Source: Enoplolaimus lenunculus (lineage: Eukaryota; Nematoda; Enoplea; Enoplida; Thoracostomopsidae). From it: a stretch of DNA of 64,000 nt. Below, piece after piece: positions 1-10,103 of the stretch. The notes beneath the pieces were generated by a model. It worked only from the letters and a program-made list of their open reading frames with translations, did not search any database and was not told the origin of the DNA. The stretch is taken from contig JASANG010003696.1 in NCBI GenBank assembly GCA_030248215.1, positions 186,001 through 250,000 of the forward strand, given 5' to 3'. The translations under genes and the position numbers were made by a program. Each line of letters starts with the position of its first letter. The stretch's first letter is position 1.

Positions 1-402
1 CTTCAAATTATTTTACAGTATATAACTCGGAAACGTACAAAACAGTCGCACAAAACATCACCATCATTCAACTTTGTTGTCTTTCCTAAAGTTGAAGCTT
101 GTATTATTCGCAAAAAAAATAATATTTGTAACATTTTAAAAAAATTTCTTACATTTAAGAAATATATGGTTTACTTTAAAAAGTATTTCTGTATTAACAG
201 ATGCAAAAAATTTTCGAAAAAATTTTGAAATGAAGTCTGAAAATCGTAGCACTAAAGAAAGAAATAAGCGTTTATTCGGCTATTTTTAGAAAAATTGTCT
301 TAAAATTAGAAATATTTTTCAGTTTAGTCGCTGAATTTATACGTTTCTGAATTATACTTCAGGAATACTTTTCTGTGTGTAGTTCTGTCACATTCTGGAG
401 TT

Positions 403-587
403 AGCCCATGTTACTTTAAGGGTCGTCCAGGTTTCTGGTGGGTCTATAAAAAGTAGGTTTACATTCTAGATTACATTTTTTCCTTAGGCTTAGGCTTGCT
501 GCTTAGGAACACATTTTACGCAGCGCTTAGCCTAAGGTTACGAATACGCCTAATCTAATGTTACGACCCCAAAAATTAACATTGGCC
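403..587. mobile_element. GGCC-family MITE, subfamily B
   Basis: The left end reads agcccatgttactttaag and the right end is its imperfect inverse, closing with aacattggcc. Flanks ctggagtt and ctggggtt form an 8-bp target duplication with one mismatch. The interior has degenerate CCTAAG-type hexamers. Subfamily B shares a longer subterminal block with the copies at 29004-29190 and 36101-36287. It has no coding capacity. Confidence 0.75.
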
Positions 588-1589
588 CTGGGGTTTAACA
601 GGGGTGTTCAGCTATGCAACAGTACTAAACCTGATATATTATGCAGTAAACACGCACTAAAGTTTGCCTAATACACATTAATCAACTTAGTCAAAATAGT
701 AAACCTAAATCGCCGTTTGTTCAAGAAGCGAAGGCTATTCGGCCACGCATATAAATGGTGGTACGGTGTTTTTAAAAGCCAAAACCTTTTTAAATATTTA
801 CAACCTTAGCTACTACTTCTGGTTTCAGTGGCGGATCCAGAAACTTCTGCTGGCCGAGACCTCACTCGATATATAATAGCGGAAAAGCTAACGAGCGAAG
901 CGAGCTAGAAACCATACACAATCTTAGTAGCGAAAAATTTCGATCAGTTTTGGTAGAAGATACAACTGAACGGTACCCACCGCCCACCTGAATCCACACC
1001 ACAAACTTGGTTTAGGTTACACTGTATAAGTTTGAAGGTTTTGCCAGAAAATCATGCTAAGACGACGTATACAAATTGTCACCCGGTGATCAGAAGTGTC
1101 ATAAGGTAGTGTTTTACGCTTGGCCAAATTAAAAATTTACACACGTCAATTTTTACTCAAAATTATTGCAATTGTTTGTGTTTTCGTTTGACATAAACAG
1201 ATGAAATTGGTTCATATTTTGATGCCAAATTTTTCCCAGTCTCTGTCGACGACAAATCTTTCCTCTCTGTATATGACAAAAAGGTTTTGCCCCGCGCTGG
1301 GTGTCACATTTTTATGAATGTTGTGAATTTCGAAACATTGTCAGTCGTTTGGGATTGCAATTTTATAAATTAATCCCCACCGCATTTTTGGTCACAAATT
1401 TCTGGATCTGCTTGTTGCATGTGAAAATTCATACATCATCTTCTTCTTGGTACCGTTTCCGCTAGGAAAAATGCAATCTAATTTCCATGTCTGGTCTAAA
1501 GTTTCTTTCAAGAATACAACAATAATATATTAAAACAGTATGTACAATTTGATCACATGGCTTGCTGCAACCTCAGTTATAAAAGCATG
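588..1589. other. non-coding stretch, no gene seen
   Basis: No convincing exon was found. Near 828 a cagtggcggatccag motif resembles a hAT-type terminus, and tttctggatc near 1397 could be a partial inverse of it, so a decayed element may fill part of the stretch. Confidence 0.4.
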
Positions 1590-2152
1590 GTCAATGTATA
1601 GAACTGTGTCGTAACAATGGTATGCGCATATTCGTAAGCTAAAGCCTAAGCCTAAGCGTAAGAATGAAGTTATGCGTAAACCTAAGCCTAAACGTAAGAA
1701 TGAGGTTATGCCTAAGCCTACGCCTAAGCGTAAGAATGAGGTTATGCCTAAACCTAAGCCTAAGCATAAGAATGAGGTTATGCCTAAGCCTAAGCCTAAG
1801 CGTAAGAATGAGGTTATGCCTAAGCCTAAGGCTAAGCGTAAGAACGAGGTCATACCTAAGCCTAAGCGTAAGAATGAGGTTATGCCTAAGCCTAAGCCTA
1901 AGCGTAAGAATGAGGTTATGCCTAAGCCTAAGCCTAAGCGTAACAAAGAGGTTATACCTAAACCTAAGCCTAAGCTTGTAAGAATTAGGTTATGCCCAAG
2001 CCTAAGCCTGAAAATGAGGTTATGCCTAAGCCTAAGCCTAAGCATAAAAATGAACTTATATCTAAGCCGAAGTAAAAAATTAGTCTAAAGCTTAACCTTG
2101 CTCTATTGCAGTCCCGCAAAAATACATTCTACCCCTATTCTTTACATGGGCT
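1590..2152. mobile_element. GGCC-family MITE with expanded telomere-like minisatellite
   Basis: The ends match the family (tcaatgtatagaactgtg on the left, tctttacatgggct on the right). The core, about 1640-2058, is a tandem array with a 30-bp period made of five hexamers: CCTAAG, CCTAAG, CGTAAG, AATGAG, GTTATG. About eleven or twelve units are present, one of them 24 bp (a hexamer lost). Long ORFs on both strands here (rich in K, P, N or L, R, S) come from the repeat and are not treated as genes. Confidence 0.8.
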
Positions 2153-4244
2153 AAAAGTATCTCCAATATCTAAACAATACAAATCGTTTAAGATATAGAT
2201 TAATGTTGTCGTAATGCCATTTCTTAGAACCGCCGGCCGTTTGATGGCGATATTTTTAGCTCATACCTGTTTTCAACTATGCCGACGAAGTTGGCCTAAT
2301 GTACCTGTACATACTAACTAGAAACATACCCATATCATATCGAAACATATCTCTAACGTAAAATCTTGAGCTCCGCAGTTGGTATATTTCCTCTCAGTCC
2401 GCACAACGCGTTTTCAGTGCATTTTTAGTGATAAATTGATGAGGTCCCTACCTTACAATTTTTGCGTTTCATTATATCGCCAGAACGCCCCCACGTCAAA
2501 ACGTTTGGTTCCGCCTCTGCAAACACTGCACAACAAAGCAATTAAACCGAAGCTTTTTATATACTATTCAAATCAAGCAAAGTCCATCTTGTAACCAGCT
2601 GACATCCTAATAAAGCCAGTTATCCCCCAAAACCAATTTTAAGCCTGTTATGCAATCCTGACTTTACCCTTGTGAAATTTTCTAAACCCAAATCCTAGCG
2701 AGTTGAGCTGACTACTTGCGAGGTTATATTTGTAAACTTACTATTGTTATGTATTGCTCCACGGTTATGGAATAAATCATTTATAAAACCGTCAAAACTG
2801 AATTTAAATTATTAAGCAAATGGGTTCGGTAGTCCCAAGGAACCACTATATTTACATATATAATATATAATATATACATATATACAGACGGTATATACAA
2901 CAAAACATTGAAAAGAAAAGGGTCGGAGCAGTACCCCATGCCCCCACCTAGGGGGTCATCTCAAAGAGGGCCGCCACCCTAAGAATTGAAAACTATTTGA
3001 TTATCGCAAGGGGCTCTCACTTCCGATTTTGAGGGGGCATCTTAGTCTGCTCCGGCACTGAGTAGAAAGGAAAGAAATCGGGATTGTAGTGTTATTGGCA
3101 ATGCGCAGGGCGCAGCGGATATGCAGTACTAAGTTACTGGTGTTATGGAATAACGGGAAAGCTTGGGATTTCCAGGAAACCTGGGGAAGCGTAGTTTAGT
3201 AAATCTAACCGGGTTAGGTTTGCGATTCTACATAAAATTTAAGCCACTCTAACGGGGTTAGATTGATCGGAAATTTGGTGTATCTCTAACGAGGTTAAAG
3301 TGCACGGTTCTGATTTGTTGGTAATTTTGGAAGTGTAATTCTAACGGGGTTAGGATTGCACAGTTTACTGGGGAACTCGGAAATATTGGTAAAATTGTGA
3401 GCCAGTGGCTGGATTAAACAAATTTAAGCACAGTTCACAAGGATTTCCGATGAGGCTACAAGTTGAATATTTTACCTATGTCTTACTTGTTCATATTCGG
3501 TGTTATATCGGTATCAGGGTGGGGCAATAAACAGTTACCGGCCGCGTCACTGAATCAGAGTGATACGCATAACACCGGGACAAATTCAGAGTTGCGATTC
3601 AGGGGGCTCTTTAACTAGCAAAATCACGAACTTCTCACAATGATAAGAAAACTAAGCACAAGATATTTTTAGTTTGCTATGGAGGGACCCAAAATTATAC
3701 GAGGCCAGAAATTTTAGGAGGCATGAGGAATTTTCGTATAATATACATGTGGCTAAAATCTGACCAAGGTACGCACGACGTTTAAGATTGCCGGCACCGT
3801 TCCGCTGAACACTTTCTTGTCAATAGACTAGTCCTAGATGCACTTTGATGAAATCAAGTCACAGGTCCAAATGGAGCAAAGGATACTGGTGCAGGCTTTT
3901 AGAATGCAAATATTGTCATACCGTCAATTGGAAAAACACTCATTTACACTAATATTTCTAAAAACTGTCTATCAATCCAAAATAGAGGACAGCATCTAGA
4001 AACGCCCCAAAAAGCTTATACCAATGCAATATACATCAAGAAGCAGTTTTATCGGCTTTTTTCTCAAACAAATCTGCTTTGCTTACCCAACCATAAACTG
4101 TTCGCTTAAAAGGTAATAAAAACCTTGACGTAATCATTCAAACTTTCGCGGAGCCAGCAAGTAATGTTCAAGACATACAGTACAATATATATAAATATAT
4201 ATAAATATATATGTATATATATACATATATAGATCTATACATAT
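2153..4244. other. repeat-rich intergenic DNA
   Basis: No gene is supported. About 2921-3053 carries a hAT-like repeat ending in ctgctccggcactg, related to the element at 40109-40286. A cluster of palindromic taacggggtta motifs lies at about 3204-3355. AT-rich simple repeats occur near 2850-2890 and 4190-4240. Confidence 0.5.
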
Positions 4245-4420
4245 CAGTGTGCAACGGGAATTCCGGTTCCGGCAATTTTTGACTTTCCGGTTCCGGTAAA
4301 TTTTCACCGGAATTAAAATAATTAAAATGAATTTTTCGGTGATTTTTTATTTTCCGGTTCCGTTTCCGCTAATTTTTTCAAATTCCAGTTCCGGTAAATT
4401 GTAATTCCGGTTACACCCTG
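4245..4420. mobile_element. hAT-like MITE, CCGGAA family, short copy
   Basis: It starts cagtgtgcaacgggaa and ends ttccggttacaccctg. Subterminal CCGGTTCCGG motifs are repeated. Flanks atacatat and atatatat are a possible 8-bp duplication with one mismatch, although the flank is AT-repetitive. It is related to the copies at 13452 and 15547. Confidence 0.65.
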
Positions 4421-4495
4421 ATATATATCCTGTTCCAATATCAGCTTTGATTTTCATGTTTCATTTTCCTATAGTAGTCAAATGAAAATAAGCAC

Positions 4496-4696
4496 AACAT
4501 GTATAGAACAGGGCCGGAACAGTAGTATACGCATATTCCTAAGCCTAAGCCTATTCCTAAGCGTAATAACGAGCCTATTCCTAAGCCTAAGAATAAGCTT
4601 AAGCCTAAGTCTATGCAAACAAGTTAGTCTAAAGCTTAAACTGACTCTATTGCCGCCACGCCGGAAAACGATCCGGTCGTGATCTATACATGGGTC
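4496..4696. mobile_element. GGCC-family MITE
   Basis: Left part acatgtatagaacagggcc, internal CCTAAG/CCTATT hexamers, then the family's conserved tagtctaaagcttaaac block and a right end closing tctatacatgggtc. No clear target duplication was found. Confidence 0.7.
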
Positions 4697-6171
4697 TCAT
4701 TTTCTAAATTCTGAACCATATCAGAAAACCTCACTTTTAACCAGAGCCAGAGGTCGATTTTCTGACGGAGCTGTAGCCGGAAGTGGACATCCGGTTGTAC
4801 TCTGCCTTATACTTTAAACCGTAAACGATTCGCAAACCCACCTGCCTATGAGTTTAACGCGAAAAAAAACCTAATAGCATACAGGTTCCAACATTGAAGT
4901 ATAAAATTTTTAATTGCATTTTAACAATACAAAAAGAAACCGTTTTACCCAATTTGACTTGAAAACGTGAAAAAAGCGTAATAATCATGGTATATGACCG
5001 GTACAATGGTTCATAAATACATTTTATTGTGTACGCATACAATGTTAACCAGTTGGAGACACGGGCCAAGTTATTTTATCAACCATTTGCCAAAAATCAG
5101 TAACTTTGCCACATTATCGTCACAAAATGTCAAACCAAAATTGTTGACATTAAAAATTAGTTAAATTTTTAAAAAAATTGGCAATCCCCTCAGTTCGACC
5201 GATATCACTACGGCAGGCGTTTAATCTTTATTAGCCGTTCAGTAGAACGGCAACGGCTGATCAGTTGGCTGTCTCAGAGTTCATTTCAGTCCAATATAAT
5301 TAAACCCATGAATACCACCAGACACCGTAAAACTGTTTGATTTGTGCCGTATATAAATGCCAACGGTACAAAATTGACTCGTAGCATTGTTCAATTTGAA
5401 ATCATGCCAATATTCACAACGCCTACTGTAGTGACTCGAATAAGAGAGGGGACTGATATTTATTGCGCTTCTCCAGGGAGTATATACTCTCCTCGATATT
5501 CTGATTACGGACTGCTCTTTATTTTTAATTTATCCCATAATTGCTCCCTTTAAACATTTGTTCTTTTGGGCGAATCTCCGAAGCATTTTTGTGAATTGTG
5601 TCATGACCGGTAATCTCTTTCTGAATTTAATATTTGAGCAGAGTAGGCCATTCTCCGGCCTTGATGTGTTCCATGAATTCTTGTTAGAATTTATGGACTC
5701 TATCCACCGGACTCTAATTATGAATTCAGGCTCCTACTGATTAGAACTGCAAATGGGGACTCCCTATTCTCCCATACTCTTATTCTCGCCACCACAGCAT
5801 GTGCCCTACAGCAAACTAGGCATGTAGCCAGCTCAGCAACAAGTTAGGAAGGGTTAAAAAATTTTCAGAACGGTATGAGGCCTAAGACTACTCCTGAGCC
5901 TAATTGTAGAAAAAATGAAACCTAAGTCTAAGCCTAACGTTAGCCTAATTGAAACTGCTATTACATAAAATAACAGACAAGCCTAGGCCAATTGGTAATT
6001 GGCCTGAATAGCATATTGGCCTACAACATATACATTATTTAGAAATAAAAACAAAAACAGCCTGATGTTTTGTAGATAAAAAAGTATTAAGATTTACATT
6101 AATTAAGGTAAATGTTTAAAAACCAATTCGTTTACGGACCAGAAAAGATATCGCCTATAAAAGTATCGGCC
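4697..6171. other. intergenic DNA without a supported gene
   Basis: Two short open frames (5344-5553 and 5558-5740, plus strand) have no start context, splice sites or recognisable domains. ctactgtagtgactcgaataagag near 5424 matches the termini of the element at about 36953-37474, so part of this is repeat. Near 5820-5880 there is a fragment of the CCCGTAGCCAG repeat. Confidence 0.4.
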
Positions 6172-6372
6172 AATGTATAAAACCGAGTCGTAAAAGTAGA
6201 ATATGCAATGCATAGAACGGGACCGTATCAGTAGTATCAGCATATTCCTTAGCCTAAGTCTAAGCGTAAAGCTTTAGCGTAAAAATACCTAAACCTAAGC
6301 CTAAGCAAAAAATAGTCTAAAGATCAAGCTTACTCTATTGCCATTCCACAGAAAAACGTTCCATACCAATTA
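6172..6372. mobile_element. decayed GGCC-family MITE
   Basis: It contains cggccaatgtataaaacc on the left, degenerate CCTAAG hexamers, the agtctaaagatcaagctt block and a right end similar to cagaaaaacgttcc. The left end appears duplicated, because a second tgcatagaacgggacc begins near 6210. Confidence 0.6.
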
Positions 6373-6738
6373 TTCAGAGGGGGTTGCTTGTGTTGGTTTA
6401 CAAACTGAAAAACTATTTACACTGTAAATTCCAGTGAGTTAATTAAATTAACTGCGACAGAATTAGTTATTTCTGGTTACTTCTGAGTTAATAACAGTAA
6501 ATATTGACATTTTTGTGGCAGTAGGTTTTCTCAAAAAATCAAATGTATTCCAAATATCTACAATACTCAATTGGATACACAACTAGCAGTCGAAAACTTA
6601 AACAAAAAGTCCTAATTAGTCAAAGAAGATTCGTAGTACCGGAGCTTGGAATACGGGTCAACATTATCAAACTAAACGGAAAATTCAAGAGTTCACGAAT
6701 TATTAAAAAAAGCAACACAATAATTTCTTCGCAATTTT

Positions 6739-6911
6739 GGACCATGTATGAAACAGGGCCGGAACAGAAGTACAAGCATATTCCTAAGCCTAAGCCTAAG
6801 CGTAAGGATGAGCCTATTCCTAAGCCTAAGCAACAAAATTAGTTTTAAGCTTAAGTTGACTCTAACATAGCCCCTGGGGAAAACGACCCGGCCCCGTTCT
6901 ATACTTGGGCC
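6739..6911. mobile_element. GGCC-family MITE with perfect target duplication
   Basis: Element from ggaccatgtatgaaacaggg to cgttctatacttgggcc, flanked on both sides by gcaatttt (6731-6738 and 6912-6919). This is one of the clean copies that fixes the duplication length at 8 bp. Confidence 0.85.
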
Positions 6912-7936
6912 GCAATTTTCAACTATTCCACAACTTTCATCCCCTCTACCCTTGCTCGTGTTCCGTTTCGCGTTTTAATTTAATGCTATCAAGAGTCGAC
7001 CCATGTAAAAATAAGGAGCGAAAAGTGATGCTTGGTTTAGATATATTTTTCGTTTAAAAGTTTGGCCCAAAACACTATGAAAAACCTAAAAAAAGTTAAG
7101 CTAATATATATAAAATAAAGAAAATATATCTACACCTATTATGTTTTGCTGTTTACCGAACGAAACATGAAACTTTGTCATATTAGCAATGCAAATAATT
7201 GCCAAGCGCATACTGCTACTGTTCCTATGTTTTCTCGAAAGGAACACCAGACATTAACTTAATCATGACATTTTTTCTGCGTGAGAACACTTTCAATATT
7301 AAACATTTCAGTTAGGTATGCGAGGATATTAATCAAGTTAAACGAAGCAGATCAGAACAAATAAGTCCAGGTGTTTCTATACGACAACCTAATTTTTATG
7401 AAAATTTACGCCGGAACATAATGCAATTTCCACAACAACTTGCGTACACCAAGTGACTTTTGAGGGGGTAGTGTCTTGGTAACTGAAGCCAAACAAGCTT
7501 CAGGATCCTGAACGTTGAAGCCAAAAAGCTTCAGTATCCTGGACACTGAAGCATTTTTTGCTTGAGCATCCTTCACACTGAAGCTTTTTGGCTTCAACGT
7601 CCGTCCAGGATGCTGAAGCCAAAAATGCTTCAGTATGCAGGATATAATCTAGGCTTAGGAATACGCTTAAATTACTGTTACGCCACTAAACGTTGACCCC
7701 TCATATTGTAATAAATTTTTTACATCAACTATGCAGAAGGGTACGCTAAACCTGATATGCTTGGACGTTATCCACTCGTAAAGGCTCAGCAGAAGTTATC
7801 CCTGTGGATGCGCCCCTGGCTGTCACCTGAACCCCTTGCCATTTTAGACGTCGCAAAGCTAAATGGGGACGGCGCACCATAATTACCTGCATTTACCTCC
7901 CAATGCCCACCGGCACTAAAATCAAATGTTGAACCC
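6912..7936. repeat. intergenic DNA with hairpin-rich repeat at 7420-7650
   Basis: From about 7480 to 7640 the motif tgaagccaaaaagcttca, an inverted repeat around an A-run, recurs with a cagtatcctggacac linker. The lead-in (tgcaatttcc... cgtacaccaagtgac...) recurs at about 30858-30920, so this is a dispersed element. 7640-7710 looks like half of a subfamily-B GGCC MITE. No gene was seen. Confidence 0.55.
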
Positions 7937-7946
7937 TATATATAAA
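7937..7946 (+). promoter_or_regulatory. possible TATA box
   Basis: A tatatataaa match lies about 100 bp before the ATG at 8046. In AT-rich DNA this is weak evidence alone. Confidence 0.25.
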
Positions 7947-8045
7947 TTATATGTACATGTATATTTATACAAATAAGCGCTCTAAAATGTTCAATGTGCA
8001 AATCCTAGTATCATATAACAGAACGATTTGGTTGTTACTTCAAGT

Positions 8046-8345
8046 ATGCAGACAATTGTTACTGTATCGCTGTCCCCACCAGAAACTAGGACGATCCCAA
8101 TGTTAACATGGACCGCCACTATTTTTCAGGCCAACACACCATACGTCCAAATTAGCTCCCAATACAAGAACACTAAGTATGTTTACTTCCTAAAATTAGT
8201 GGTAGTATCCATCACTGTGTTATTAGTAAACAATTATTCAGATTTTGCATCACAAAAGGTCTCAAAATCACAAAAACACAAACTTCACAGACCACACCGT
8301 TTTACTAAGCCATATATACCGGTAGACCGAGTTTATTATTTGTAA
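8046..8345 (+). CDS. possible small single-pass membrane protein, 99 aa
   Basis: One open frame without introns starts at the ATG at 8046. Residues about 50-65 form a hydrophobic segment (YFLKLVVVSITVLLV) flanked by lysines, as in a signal anchor. The C-terminal third is basic (KVSKSQKHKLHRPHRF). An AATAAA lies about 50 bp after the stop, and a candidate TATA box is upstream. It converges on CDV3, whose nearest poly(A) signal is at 8485-8490. A tttttcag at about 8124-8131 could instead be an acceptor, making this only a last exon. No family is recognised and function is unknown. Confidence 0.35.
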   Translation: MQTIVTVSLSPPETRTIPMLTWTATIFQANTPYVQISSQYKNTKYVYFLKLVVVSITVLLVNNYSDFASQKVSKSQKHKLHRPHRFTKPYIPVDRVYYL

Positions 8346-8393
8346 TAGTTTATATTTTATGAATTTTAAATTTTTAAAATTTCAAAAAAGCCA

Positions 8394-8399
8394 AATAAA
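8394..8399 (+). terminator. poly(A) signal AATAAA
   Basis: It lies about 50 bp downstream of the stop codon of the plus-strand ORF at 8046-8345. Confidence 0.4.
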
Positions 8400-8484
8400 A
8401 AACAAAAAGCGGCAAGTTTTCAACAAAATATATGAGACAACAAATATTGCTCGAAAAGAGTGACTCCACAGTTTGCAAATCTCT

Positions 8485-8490
8485 TTTATT
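8485..8490 (-). terminator. candidate poly(A) signal for the CDV3 homologue
   Basis: TTTATT on the plus strand gives AATAAA on the minus strand. It is the first perfect AATAAA I noticed downstream of the CDV3 stop and would give a 3' UTR of about 1.6 kb (8485-10103). That stretch has no recognised transposon apart from a short dispersed motif near 9950-10030. Confidence 0.35.
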
Positions 8491-10103
8491 TGCACATCTC
8501 GCAATTTAAAACATTAAAATGCACTTAATAAAACACGTTCCAATGTCACAGAATCGGTTATTACACGAGAAAGCAAACATAACCACATAACAAAATAACA
8601 TTGCCCGCGAGGCTCCGTATATACAGCATACATCAATCATTTTGTGTCATGAGCGCTAATTCTAATTACGCAACGTATCTGTCGAAAAACCCACAATGCC
8701 TTTTACTTACAGCCCATGTTATTCCCATTCCTTAAACTACGTACGGTTCACTCTATTCAAGGATCTTTTCACCGAAAAATCATGAATACTGTTATATCAG
8801 CAGTTTATACGATTCAATATTGTTACCTATCAACATATTTGCTATTAGAGATAGAATTTGTAGCCACACCGCCGTAAATCTTCGTGACAAGCTAAAAACA
8901 ACAGTATTTCTAAACACAGTAGCTTTAGCTTCAATGCTACTGTGAACATTCACAAGTTAGCATCTCACAAATGACAATACGAACATAGCCAGACTGTTTA
9001 CAACAGTCTTATACAAAATCATGACCGTAAACAATCATAAAGTTTCAAGTACATTTAATACACGTTCCCATACAAGAACAGTTCTGTGTAGTCAACTGTG
9101 CATAGCATTTATCATCAGTTAGTTAATGGATTTGAAACAAGACAACTATCACTACTAAGAATGTGGACAACATTAACACCGGCCGACTCATCTAGCATAC
9201 AGAAATTTTTCGAAACATAAATCTCACTGACAAATTGGATATATATAAATATATATACAATTCCTGCTGAACAAGTTTAAATATAACTTTTTAGAATTAA
9301 GTGAAAAATCAAACGCAAAAACAAACAAAATATAAGTTCACGGCATAACAAATCAATTTTGAAACTTAGCCTCCCAAAACCAGATTGTAGCAAATTGCCG
9401 GTTGGTTGTATACAAATTTTAAAATGTCCGCTTAAAACAAAACTTACAATGACCACACATTAAATGAACAAACTGCACCAATGTAATGTTTCAGCACTAT
9501 TCAAGAGTCCCGGGTTCAGATTTTAGCCAATAAATGGAAAAAACAACATAATATTGCGCAAGCCTTTAGTTGACTGTCTGAAAAAATATACCTGGGCTGA
9601 AACGGGATATTACAGTTTTACTCAAGCTTGAGCCCATTCCCTACGGTACACATCGGAATAAGTTAACGATCGACATTCGACAGCACTCAATTTAGCAACT
9701 TGTTGCGTAAATTTATAAACATTGATCTTATTTGTTCAAAACTAGAACTATAAAATTTCGTCACACTAAGCAAAACTCACTCGGCGATATATTTTTATAT
9801 TCCAAACATACCAACAATACATAATATAAGCACACATATTGCCACCAAACTGTTGTATCTAAACTGTGGTGGTAGTACACTACCAGCCTGGTCACAACTT
9901 AATCATACCAATCGTACCCCCTGCCACACAAATTACATCATTATAGCACAGACGCATAGCCAGGATTTTTAACTGGGATAGGTCAATGGAACGAGGAGTG
10001 ACAGAAAATGTTGAACCCCCAGCCCCCAATACCTGGCCGCGCGCCTGGCATTGTACCAAACCACAATCATAACAAAAATTAAATTGTTATTCCGTATTTT
10101 TCC

